This document shows, piece by piece, positions 1 through 7,447 of a stretch of 19,200 bases of DNA. The notes beneath the pieces were generated by a model, which saw only the letters and a program-made list of their open reading frames with translations, searched no databases and had not been told where the DNA came from. The stretch's first letter is position 1, and each line of letters opens with the position of its first letter. The translations under genes were made by a program, and so were the position numbers. The DNA comes from Pelagophyceae sp. CCMP2097 (Eukaryota; Sar; Pelagophyceae), in contig MU657280.1 of NCBI GenBank assembly GCA_026770575.1, forward strand, positions 102,981-122,180, read 5' to 3'.

Positions 1-84
1 TCGACTTGGAAGTCGACGCGCGTTACGAGTTGGTGGCGGCCGTCGACTTGGAAGTCGACGCACGTTGCGAGTTGGGAGGAGGCG
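1..84. repeat. Two tandem copies of a 42-bp unit at the left edge
   Basis: Positions 1-42 and 43-84 are near-identical, both beginning tcgacttggaagtcgacgc and differing mainly near the end. The plus frame starting at position 3 is open from the window edge to a TGA at 168-170. It reads the repeat twice as an acidic segment (LEVDARYEL, then LEVDARCEL) followed by a basic Gly/Arg/Thr tail. This could be the 3' end of a gene that begins outside the window, but nothing identifies it. Confidence 0.6.
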
Positions 85-283
85 AAGGAGGACGAGGCGG
101 ACGAGGGAAAACGAGGACGAGGACGAAGACGAGGACGGCTGTGCACCGCTGTCACAGGCAGTGTCGCTGATAGGCAGCCGCGGCCTGCGTTGGCCGAAAG
201 CCCGCGGTTTGGCGCAGGCGGCAATTGCCGTCAGCGAATTCGGGAACATCGCCTATTCGAGCTCGGGTCTGTTCGAGCATTAG

Positions 284-1138
284 CACATTGATGTGAAAAA
301 GGGGTTCAGGAAGGGCACCCGATACAGGGGCGAGCCGACGCGGGCTCGCACGTTTCAGAAGCTGGTCCACAGCCAGGCGCGCGAAGGCCAGGAAACGAAC
401 AAGGTAGACACGGAGCGGGCGAAGTGCTGGAGGGAGTCGCAGGCTGCGGCCGAGTCGGAATCGGGTAACTCGGATCTAGACACCGCCGCCGCGGCCGTGG
501 AGGACAACGACTCGGACGCAGATGCTGAGGGCGCACCTGCTGCCGGGCGCACGACGATCTTAAATTCAGGGCCGACGGCGACGGTATCTATCAGAGGCTC
601 CAGCTCGTGGGCGATGGTGACGATCGCCTTGTCCGAGTCACGGTTGGGTGCCATAGACCACGATGAGCTGGTACGACATGCGAAAGATGTCGGCAGAACG
701 TCTGTGCCCGGAGGCCGGGCAAATTTCGGAGTCAAGGCGACGCTGAAGTTGAAGCGTACGTCACAGAGGGCGGCCGTGGAGCTGAAACCGGGCCACCACG
801 TGCAGCTAAAAAGCGGGCAAGTCTGCCTCTTGGTCGCCCCCTTTGCCACAACGTGCAGGGGCAGTGTCGTGCCTGGCGCAGTGGCGCTCCCGTTGGAGGC
901 GCACCAAAGGGGCACAGGAGACGCTGCGCGGCACCCCACGTGCGGTCTTCGCTGGCTGCACCGTCGATCTTTCAAGGCGCTGGTCTTGCTCGACGTGCCA
1001 ACGATTTTATTTCGGGTGCACGTCGTTCCCGCGTTCTCGTTCCGATGCGACGAGCCCACCAATGTCTTGACGGTGACCGAGGATGGCTTCCTTCTGGACC
1101 ATGGCATCTTCCTTACGCCGCGCGGCACCCTGTGGTAG
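284..1138 (+). CDS. Unassigned open frame, possible exon of a hypothetical protein
   Basis: A plus frame stays open from just after a stop at 281-283 to TAG at 1136-1138, about 284 codons. It has no ATG near its 5' end; the first in-frame methionine is around base 610. The bases at 281-283 are themselves a TAG acceptor-like triplet, so this could be an internal or 3' exon of a spliced gene. The composition looks like protein: an acidic, Ala-rich stretch (VEDNDSDADAEG), alternating hydrophobic and polar segments, and a hydrophobic C-terminal third (ALVLLDVPTILFRVHVVP, then LTVTEDGFLLDHGIFL). The opposite strand is also open for 305 codons (355-1272), but that frame is Ser/Arg/Trp/Cys-rich and reads like a shadow. 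No family was recognised. Confidence 0.33.
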   Translation, partial: HIDVKKGFRKGTRYRGEPTRARTFQKLVHSQAREGQETNKVDTERAKCWRESQAAAESESGNSDLDTAAAAVEDNDSDADAEGAPAAGRTTILNSGPTATVSIRGSSSWAMVTIALSESRLGAIDHDELVRHAKDVGRTSVPGGRANFGVKATLKLKRTSQRAAVELKPGHHVQLKSGQVCLLVAPFATTCRGSVVPGAVALPLEAHQRGTGDAARHPTCGLRWLHRRSFKALVLLDVPTILFRVHVVPAFSFRCDEPTNVLTVTEDGFLLDHGIFLTPRGTLW

Positions 1139-1288
1139 CGCCAACGGCGCCCCGTAGCGGCAAGAGCACGCAGTGACGACGCCGCACGCCGGCACTGGCA
1201 CCACGACCAGTCGCGTGCGCGAGCCACTGGTGTCCACCGGTGTTTCGGTGAGCTCCTCCGAGTCCAGGACACTTTTCAATAAGTTATA

Positions 1289-1498
1289 ATGGACTCGGAT
1301 TCACCAAGTGGCGCCTCGATAGAGGGCAGAGGGGATAGCCGCGTACTAGTAATACCGCACCGAAATATGCGCCCAGACGCTACGCACTGGGCGGCCGTAG
1401 AGCGAAAGCGAGAGCCTGGTGCAACCGTAATTGTAGCGCTTTTAAGGACTGCGCCATATATACGCTTAACCAAAAATGTGCATGAAAAAGCGCCTTAA
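1289..1498 (+). CDS. Small ATG-started open frame, doubtful
   Basis: A 69-codon frame starts at a real ATG and begins MDSDSPSGAS. Its 3' part runs into the 53-bp tandem repeat at 1442, so its end is repeat sequence. It may be a fragment of a gene cut by repeat insertion or chance. No family was recognised. Confidence 0.12.
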   Translation: MDSDSPSGASIEGRGDSRVLVIPHRNMRPDATHWAAVERKREPGATVIVALLRTAPYIRLTKNVHEKAP

Positions 1499-1546
1499 AG
1501 AGTGCGCCATATATGCGCTTAACCTAAAATGCGCATAAGAAGCGCC
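1442..1546. repeat. Two tandem copies of a ~53-bp AT-rich unit
   Basis: Units at 1442-1494 and 1495-1546 share the core tgcgccatatat-cgcttaac-aaaatg-gcat and end in aagcgcc. The sequence to about 1620 keeps the same flavour of short gcgc and agcgcc words, so more decayed units may follow. This looks like satellite or mobile-element end sequence rather than a gene. Confidence 0.7.
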
Positions 1547-1632
1547 GTCAGGATTGCACCCTTTAGACGCAAACCCAATAAAGCGCAATAGAAGCGCCAT
1601 CTAGAAAGCGCCAATAAGGCGCATTGGCCCAG

Positions 1633-1653
1633 AATGCGCATTTTTTGCGCATT
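1633..1653. repeat. Small perfect hairpin (8-bp arms, T5 loop)
   Basis: aatgcgca at 1633-1640 and tgcgcatt at 1646-1653 are perfect inverted copies around five T residues. It lies just upstream of the first copy of the AT-rich repeat at 1675. It may be part of a mobile-element end. No flanking gene makes it a terminator. Confidence 0.5.
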
Positions 1654-1707
1654 GTCTTTGCGGGTGTTGACACTAAAGCTGGAAGTTATCTAAATTTTAA
1701 AGCTTTA

Positions 1708-1897
1708 GGAAGTTCCACCCCCAATTAGAATAATCCCCAATTAGAATCGTTTCTGACCAATCAGGGAGCTTGGAAATATAATATATTCAGAAAAAGGGAA
1801 TCCCGTTGCTCCGATAGAGCCGAATATATTCAGAAAAAGGTTGATTCTTATTCGGGGATTTCCGGAAAAGCCAGTTCTATTTGGGGGTGGAACTTCC
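1708..1897. mobile_element. MITE with terminal inverted repeats and TA target duplication
   Basis: The left end starts ggaagttccacccccaa and continues tagaa; the right end is its inverted complement with one mismatch. A second block of similarity (aatcccc, then gaatc on the inside) extends the inverted repeats to roughly 50 bp. TA dinucleotides at 1706-1707 and 1898-1899 immediately flank the ends, as expected for Tc1/mariner-type insertion. The 190-bp interior has no coding potential and carries a repeated atattcagaaaaagg. It is a non-autonomous element inserted between the two left copies of the AT-rich motif, so it is probably younger than they are. Confidence 0.75.
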
Positions 1898-1943
1898 TAA
1901 GCGGCCTTAAAAGCTGGAAATGGAGGAGTTATCTAGATTTTAA

Positions 1944-3373
1944 GAAGCCTTACTTAAAATACCTCTTTCTCCGAGCCTTTAAATAGGCCTATTTAAAACT
2001 GAGTTCTGCTTGAATTTTAAACGAGTTCAGCGAGTCACTCGCGCGATGAGAGGTCGGATGCCATGCATATGGTCGAATGCCGCCCGCGCCGATGCCCGCG
2101 CCGGTGCCGGCGCCCGCGCTGATACCCGCGCCGCGCGGCGAAGTTTGAACGAAAGGCACAGCCGGAGTCGCTGGCGCGGGGCGCCGCTTACTGTAAGAGT
2201 GGTCGGCTCGTTCGGTGCCCGCGGCGTCGCCGCCGCGCGCAGCTCCGGCGGCGAGGCGCCCCTGCCGCCTTCCGGTGCGCTGTCTCGAAGTTCGGCTCAA
2301 TTTATCGACGGGGCCGCGTCGTGGAGCGCGTCGCTGCACGCGTAAAGAATGGTGGTCCCGCCAGCCGCGTCGCGGCGGCGCCGCCGCCCGTGGCTTCGTG
2401 GGCCCGTCGCTTCCGACACCCGCGCCCGGCTGTAGGCCCGCCGGCCGAGGTTTGAGAGTCGGCGTTTTTGTATGCTTTTCCCTCTCGGGTCGATAACAAG
2501 GCGGCGCGGAGGCACTTTTTCTCGAAACTTCGGCCGGCATCGCCCCCGCAGGCCCGCCCCGCCGTCGCAGTACAAGGGGTATCGCTTATAACGCCAAGGA
2601 CTTTCTGGCAATCGGAGTGTTCGTCGGTTGGAGTTTGGCGCTGTTGGGGGTGATAAAGGACGTCGCGCTGAGTCCCATAATGCCAGCTCCCCCAAGAAAT
2701 TGTTTGTTTAAAACGCTCAAACTAAAAATCTGAACGTCTGTTTTGGCTCGTCTGAAGCGCCACTCGCGGCAATCCTTGAGGATTTGTCATATACCACCCC
2801 AGTACGTATGGACCCACCCCGTCACATAGCCAGAATTTTGATTCCTGCGATCCTGCGATTGCCAGCCGGGCCCGAACCTTTGCAATACGGAGGCAAAATC
2901 AAGTCAAAATCAAGGTAAGGAGGCAAATAAAGGTTTTATCAAGTCCAAAATATTGGGGGAAGCGCTTGTTCACGCCCTTGCAAGGCGCCCTCCTCGAGGC
3001 TGATCATGTCACGGACATCCCAGGGGGGCAGGGGGGCCCATAGCGACCACGACCAACCCCGCAGGCGGCCCCTGAGAGCCACAACTTTGCGCCACTTGAG
3101 GTCGGCTTTATCGCCGATACCCCTTGTATGAAGCGAATGCAACGCCGGCGCCGCGCTTGGCGCGCTGCGCCGCGGTTGCAAGGCTCCCCCGTCGCACCAA
3201 GGCAGCGCTTTCGCTTCAAACATGACCTTTATGGGACCCAGTCGCCGCCGTGGAGCCGCCGGAGGGCGTTCCCCACGAGAGGCCAGTCAGCCGCGATAAT
3301 GTCACTTCGGCATCCTGAAAATAGACTTGATAAAATCGCCTTTAAGCAGCTGACATCTTTTATGTCTTAAAAG
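1944..3373. other. Repeat-flanked segment without a convincing gene
   Basis: 2010-2660 is very GC-rich and open in several frames on both strands at once. The translations are Ala/Arg/Gly/Pro-rich low complexity, including an AGAG-type stretch at 2095-2140, and none resembles a family. 2700-2940 is AT-richer non-coding sequence with short direct duplications (cctgcgatcctgcgatt; repeated aatcaag). On the minus strand, 3223-2939 reads a more protein-like frame (GIGDKADLKWRKVVALRGRL), but it lacks a recognisable domain and probably belongs to element debris. Nothing here supports an intact gene. Confidence 0.5.
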
Positions 3374-3394
3374 TTAAAATTTAGATAACTTTCA

Positions 3395-3751
3395 ATTTTT
3401 GCGCTTAAACTGAGTTTATAACCCAGCTCTTCTTCTTCTATTATGCACTCCACTGAGGTTGCTTAAAATACAACAGGCGGTTCCGTCGCTGCTGCACTCC
3501 ACACAATTGTTTTTTTTTCACGTCGCCATTGAAGGCAGTGCGGCTTGTGATGGGTCTCGCGCGGTGGCTCGGCCTCGGCCTGGCGCTTGGTGTGGTGACA
3601 GCGGACCTCGGAGGGCCTTGTCACCGCGGGGCAGCGGTGGTGCTATACAAAGTACAGCACCGTCGCCGATCTTCTCATCGTCACGGTATATGGTGGGTTC
3701 TCTCAACGGGGCCTTGTACTGGAGCTCTCAGCGCCGCTTGGACGGGCTCAC
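3395..3751 (+). other. Inter-repeat segment with a possible small signal-peptide-like frame
   Basis: Between the two right-hand AT-rich motifs, an ATG at 3550 opens a short plus frame beginning MGLARWLGLGLALGVV, which resembles a signal peptide. The frame ends near 3762 after a basic stretch. A neighbouring frame over 3650-3750 is also protein-like (ADLLIVTVYGGFSQRGLVL), so this may be a gene fragment with a frame change or missing splice information. No family was recognised, and chance is a serious alternative. Confidence 0.15.
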
Positions 3752-3860
3752 TTAAAATTTAGATAACTTTCAGCTTAAGCCATTTCCCACATCCCAAACC
3801 TGGCAGTGGCTGGGGCTCGGTACCTCGGTTCGGGCGGACCGGAGTTCTGTGCTCCGCACC

Positions 3861-3918
3861 CAACCCCACCCCGACGACCTGCGGCGGGGTGGGGTTGCAG
3901 GTCGGCGGGGTGGGGTTG
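3861..3918. repeat. Strong GC-rich hairpin (22-bp arms, 14-nt loop)
   Basis: The arms at 3861-3882 and 3897-3918 are inverted complements with one mismatch. The 14-nt loop (ggcggggtggggtt) repeats a sequence also present inside the right arm, so the structure looks like a duplication folded back. The overlapping open frames on both strands here are caused by this composition and were not accepted as genes. Confidence 0.75.
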
Positions 3919-4295
3919 GGACCCCGGGGTTGGTCTGGTCCCCCGACCTTTCGACAGTGACGCGAACTCCACATTGCGCGCGCCGTCGAACTCCAACACA
4001 CTCGGCCATCGGAAAGAGTTGGGCGCGTGGGTACAAACCACCTTCTGTGAAACCGACAGCGCCGCCCAAGCTCCGTGGACCGCGCGCCGCCAACTTCGAG
4101 GATTGCGCTTTTTCGTCCCGACGGCCTTCCTGGCTCTGTAGCTTGCCGTTTTCGACGCGCCCGGGCGCGATCGACGCGCGCCGCCGCCACGCGCTCGGCG
4201 CGACAAACGCGCCGCTGAAGCGAGCCGCCGTCCGCGCCGCGCGCCGCGAAAACAATTTCCGTGTGGAACTCTAACATTTTCCGTGATAGCCTACC
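3919..4295. other. Stretch with overlapping opposite-strand open frames, no gene supported
   Basis: The plus frame 3849-4274 and the minus frame 4277-3759 are both open across this stretch. Both run through the hairpin, and neither resembles a known family. The translations are Arg/Ala/Pro-rich. A short minus-strand piece (FHRRWFVPTRPTLSDGRV) is the only protein-looking segment. It is probably decayed element or intergenic sequence. Confidence 0.4.
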
Positions 4296-4340
4296 GCGTT
4301 AGTGTAAGGGGGTGAGAAAACCAATTGATCCAAGAGGCAG
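4296..4340 (+). repeat. Fragment joining the heads of two repeat families
   Basis: The first part (gcgttagtgtaaggggg) matches the start of the tandem units at 4639. The second part (ggggtgagaaaaccaattg, then atccaagag) matches the dispersed repeat at 5288-5320 with a few differences. The two families are therefore fused or nested here, which indicates that they travel together or were shuffled. Confidence 0.55.
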
Positions 4341-4500
4341 CCGAGACTGAACATCAAGGGGCGGCTGTTGACATGAAATAAAGACACCGTCTGTCACTGA
4401 CGTTTGCCCTGGCAAAAGGGAATTCCGGTCCCAGTGCCAAGAGCCAGTTAAGAAAAGTGTAAGCACATCCCTCCATTTCTAATGAGGTTTTTGGTACCCA

Positions 4501-4520
4501 GACCCGGATTTGAACCGGCG
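4501..4520 (-). other. tRNA T-arm-like sequence (second B-box)
   Basis: On the minus strand this reads gccggttcaaatccggg, a T-stem and loop with the RNA polymerase III B-box form GGTTCAAATCC. It lies about 65 bp from the similar T-arm of the tRNA-like feature at 4562-4642. No matching acceptor or D-arm was found, so it is at most a 3' half, as expected of a tRNA-derived repeat. Confidence 0.35.
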
Positions 4521-4561
4521 TACATTCATTTCACTTGCTGACATTTTTTCCGAATTTTTAT

Positions 4562-4642
4562 ACGCAAAGCCGGGCTCGAACCGGCGACCTCGTGTAGAAC
4601 CCTTTTTTACACACGCTGTTAGTAGACGCAGTAGACCTGCGT
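4562..4642 (-). tRNA. tRNA-like sequence, probably a pseudogene or SINE head
   Basis: On the minus strand a 7-nt segment at 4642-4636 (acgcagg) can pair, with two G-U pairs, to tttgcgt at 4568-4562. The T-arm is good: a GCCGG/CCGGC stem with loop ttcgagc. A 5-bp stem (cgtgt/acacg) sits where the anticodon arm belongs, but its loop is 15 nt rather than 7, so a small intron or decay is required. The D-arm does not fold convincingly and no anticodon can be assigned. A functional tRNA is unlikely. Confidence 0.3.
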
Positions 4643-5034
4643 TAGTTTAAGGGGGGGTGGACCCGGGGGGTCTCCCCTCGGCAACCGCCAAAGTCCGGGG
4701 CCTGCTGCGTTTCCAAGCGGCGCGCCTCCGCGGGCGAGCGACCGAGAAGCGCAGCGAGCCAAAGCCGTCGCCACATTTTTAAGCGATATGAGCAAGCGTG
4801 GATTTGATCAATGCGGGTATGAACTTAAAGGGGGGGGTCCAGGGGGTCTCCCCTCGGCACCCGCGACAGTCCGGCGCCGGCGCGCTCCCAAGCGGCGCGC
4901 CTCGCCGGCCGAGCCGATACGAAGCAAGCCGGCGATTTGAAAGCGGGTAAATAGTTTAAGGGGGGGTTCGGGGGGTCTCCCCCCGGCGTCCGCGAGAGTC
5001 CGGGCCCGGCACGCCCCCAAGCGGCGCGCCGAAA
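4643..5034 (+). repeat. Three tandem imperfect copies of a 130-180 bp GC-rich unit
   Basis: Units start near 4645, 4823 and 4953. Each begins with ttaag (or ttaaag) and a run of G, then ggggtctccccy-cggc, an agtccgg-c segment, and the motif aagcggcgcgcc. The link between units is also shared (gatttga-cgggta--a-ttaa). The units differ by small indels, and the third is truncated after the gcgcgcc motif. No coding function is apparent. Confidence 0.75.
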
Positions 5035-5119
5035 CATGCGATCGAATGTCACACAGAGCGCAGCAAGCCTTTCAGCGGGCGTCACGTTTGTAAACAGCTT
5101 TAATAGATCTAAGACGAGG

Positions 5120-5181
5120 CCAACGGATGGCAGAGTCCAACGGACGCCGCTAGGCGCCCGTTGGACGGAGCTGTCCGTTGG
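5120..5181. repeat. Imperfect 29-bp inverted repeat with gcta loop, at the edge of the dispersed repeat
   Basis: The arms at 5120-5148 and 5153-5181 are imperfect inverted complements around a four-base loop. Each arm contains the word ccaacgg (or its complement) twice, so it resembles a doubled terminal repeat. The right arm is shared with the second dispersed-repeat copy at 18.68 kb but the left arm is not, which marks this as a repeat boundary or insertion scar. Confidence 0.65.
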
Positions 5182-5463
5182 TGACTTCAACTCGACGGGA
5201 GGGTGGCTTACGCGGCGCGTGTCGTGGACGAGCAGGGCGTGGACGAGCACAGTCAGACAAGGAGCCACAGAGATCAACTCGACGGGGCGGGGTAAGAAAA
5301 TCACTTGATCCAAGAGGGGGGCTTCGACGATCACGATGGGCACGACCCGTCGGAACTACCCTCTGCCATTGCCCACTCGCTCCAGTACACGGGCCAGCAA
5401 CGCCCGATCCCGTGCCGACATTCCAGTATCCACCAGCTCCGAAACCCGGCGACCCCTCTATTA
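5153..5463 (+). repeat. Dispersed ~310-bp repeat, copy 1
   Basis: This stretch is highly similar over its whole length, with small indels, to the opposite strand of 18364-18683. One frame reads VDEQGVDEHSQ, then IQEGGFDDHDG and DPSELPSAIAHSLQYTGQQ. The same frame is recognisable in the other copy, so the family may descend from coding sequence. This copy has an in-frame TAA near 5291 (in gggtaagaaaatc), so it is not an intact gene. No known transposon protein was recognised. Confidence 0.75.
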
Positions 5464-5568
5464 CAAAATAAATTGCGCATAATGTAAATGCGTCCGGTGG
5501 AACTCAACCGGAATCTTTTTCGGTAAAAAAATTTACGGCCGACTCGCTGTGCGTGTGCCCCTCCCGCA

Positions 5569-7447
5569 ATGTCGCGCAGCCCGAGCGAATCTGACTCACG
5601 CCGCGAGCGCCGCGGCACCAAGGCGCGCGACGACATGTCGGACGACGACGACCGCAAGGCCAAAAAGTCGTCGGCTCGGTCCGACGACGACGACGACGAC
5701 CGCGGCAAGAGCCGAGAGCGCCCGCGCGAGAGCGACCGCAACGAAAAGGTCACAAAGGTCCTCCCCATCGACAAGGACGACGCCGCCTTCGTTCTCGGGT
5801 GCGCGCGAAAAAACGCCGTGGCCCGCGGCGAAATTCGGACGCGCGCGCCCCACACCCCGCGGCGCCCCTTCCTCCACCGTTGACTCCCCCCTTTAGGCGC
5901 GGCGGCGCGACGAAGCGTAAGATTGCGCGCGTCTCGGGCTCTGAGATTGACCTGGACGAGCACTCTTTGAAGATCACGCTCTCGGGCACGGCCAAGCAGA
6001 CAGAAGCGGCCAGCGACTACATCGACTACGTCTCGCAGCAGCGCGTCGGGCCCGTGAACATCAAGCCGGACCGCTCGCGCAACGACTTTTCCGCCGTCAA
6101 GGTGCGCCCTTTGCGCGGCGCCGGAAAGGCCGCGCGCCTTGCAAACGCGGCGGTAGGTCCCTGCCGAGTGCATCGGGTTCGTCATGGGCCGCAACGGTCA
6201 GACGCTGCGGTCCATGGAGGAGGAGTGGGGCGTGCTCATGTTCTTCGCGAAGATTGGCGGCGGGCGCGAGGCGGAGCGCGAGTCGCTGTGCATCTTCGGC
6301 TCTCTCCCGAGCCGGCGCGGCGCCGAGGTCAAGGTCATGTCGGCCATCGAGCACAAGAACCCGGGGTCCTGCGTCTCGAGCAAGGGCGAGCTGCGCGACG
6401 TGGAGCGCGTCGAGGGCGACGCCGACGTCGACGGCTGGTCCACCGACACGGTGCTCCTCGGCGAGGACAACTATTCCTACGCTCTGGGCGCGCGCGGCTC
6501 GACGCGCCGCAAGCTCGCCGCCGCCTCGGGCTGCATCATCGAGTACGTGGGGCACCTGGCCTGCTTTTGCGGCTACAAGAAGGACCGCCGCCGCGGCAAG
6601 GATTACTTGCGCTGGCTCATCGAGCAGCGCACGGGCAACTCCGTGGTGGAGAAGCCCCACGACCGCGACGACTGCCTCGTCTTCAAGATCCCCACGTCGT
6701 CCATCGCGTGCGTTGGGAGCCCCCGGGGCCGCTCGCGTGCGTCGGACGCCGTTGCGCTAGCTTCATCACGGGCCACCGCGGCGAGACGCTGCGTGGCATC
6801 GAGCGCGAGTCGTCGACGTTTTGCTTCACCGACGGAGACCGCAACACGCGGTCCAAGGAGTTCGAGGACCTCCTCATCTTCTCGTGAGCGCCCCGCTGTC
6901 GATCTCGACCTCGCCGCCGTCGGGCCCACCGACATGAGACCGCCTCTGCCACTGAGCCCTCTGGCGCGGGCACGACCTCGGAGGACGACGGCGGCCCGCG
7001 CTCGCTCCGCCCTGAGCCTCGCCGGCGACCTGCGGCACCCTCTGTAGCTTCTCACGGTCGGCGCGCGAGCACGCCTGCGAGATCGTCGAGGAGCGGCTCT
7101 CGCAGCACAAGCGCATGGGAGGTCCGTCCCCGGCGGACGGCGGCGCACGGGCGCCGGGCGCGAGAGCCCCCCCGGCGGCGGCGGCGGCGACGCGCCTCCG
7201 ACTAGGGCGTGACCGCGGCGACGGCGGCGGCGCCCGCGGCGGCGGCAGCGACCGCCGCGACGACCGCGGCGGCGGCGACCGCCGCGACGACCGCCGCGAC
7301 GACCGCGACAAGCCCCGCCGCCGCGACGACTCGGAGGATTCGCGCGACCGCAACCGCCGCGACCGGTCGCGCGAGAAGGACCGCCGCGGCGGCGACCGCG
7401 ACCGCCGCGAGCGGTCGCGCTCGCGCGACCGCTCGCGCCGCCACTAA
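5569..7447 (+). CDS. Four-KH-domain RNA-binding protein with an RS-like tail
   Basis: Modelled exons are 5569-5798, 5897-6101, 6157-6707, 6761-6883 and 7048-7447, giving 502 residues with all phases consistent. A further 84-bp in-frame intron at 7122-7205 is possible and would give 474. The start ATG opens a charged MSRSPSESDSRRE segment. KH-like domains follow at about 60-135 (GRGG loop), 146-215 (GRNG), 242-305 (GARG) and 317-395 (GHRG). Splicing rebuilds the first loop (FVLGRGGATKRK) and the fourth (SSIAFITGHRGETLRG). The tail from about 410 is an Arg/Asp/Ser array (RDRNRRDRSREKDRRG). KH domains bind single-stranded RNA, and RS-like tails are typical of nuclear splicing proteins, so a role in pre-mRNA processing is inferred. 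The exact orthologue was not recognised. The introns have gtgcgc, gtgcgc, gtgcgt and gtgagc donors and TAG acceptors. Confidence 0.85.
7122..7205 (+). other. Possible 84-bp in-frame optional intron in the KH gene
   Basis: The donor gtccgt and acceptor actag bracket 84 bp without a stop. Removing them would join KRMGG directly to RDRGDGGG and delete an Ala/Pro-rich stretch. Retention keeps the frame, so sequence alone cannot decide. The donor is weaker than others in the gene. Confidence 0.35.

Larger units (their letters stand above)
1675..3776. mobile_element. Segment bounded by inverted copies of an AT-rich motif; candidate decayed TIR element
   Basis: The motif aagttatctaaattttaa, preceded by aagctg in most copies, occurs four times. 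Two copies lie on the plus strand (1675-1700, and a diverged one at 1910-1943) and two on the minus strand (3374-3394 and 3752-3776). The outermost pair is inverted and about 2.1 kb apart; the inner pair encloses about 1.5 kb. This layout suits the terminal inverted repeats of one or two nested DNA elements. No transposase was seen between them: the GC-rich core at 2010-2650 has only low-complexity open frames. Alternatives are a dispersed AT-rich repeat inserted several times, or a matrix- or origin-like sequence. No target duplication was identified. Confidence 0.35.

Noticed and set aside
355..1272. 305-codon minus-strand open frame
   Set aside because: It overlaps the plus-strand frame. 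Its translation is Ser/Arg/Cys/Trp-rich without segments resembling a domain, as expected of an antisense shadow in GC-rich DNA.
1442..1546. CRISPR-like array
   Set aside because: There are only two tandem units without unique spacers, no cas genes, and the surroundings are eukaryotic.
1633..1653. Hairpin followed by T-rich DNA as an intrinsic terminator
   Set aside because: The window is eukaryotic nuclear DNA and no gene ends here; it lies within repeat sequence.
1989..2540. 183-codon minus-strand frame with AGAG repeats
   Set aside because: Low-complexity Gly/Ala/Arg/Pro translation with other frames open at the same place. It runs into AT-rich repeat sequence and has no family resemblance.
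3759..4277. Opposed long open frames (minus 172 codons, plus 141 codons)
   Set aside because: Both run through a perfect-looking GC hairpin and have no recognisable domain. Open length here follows base composition.
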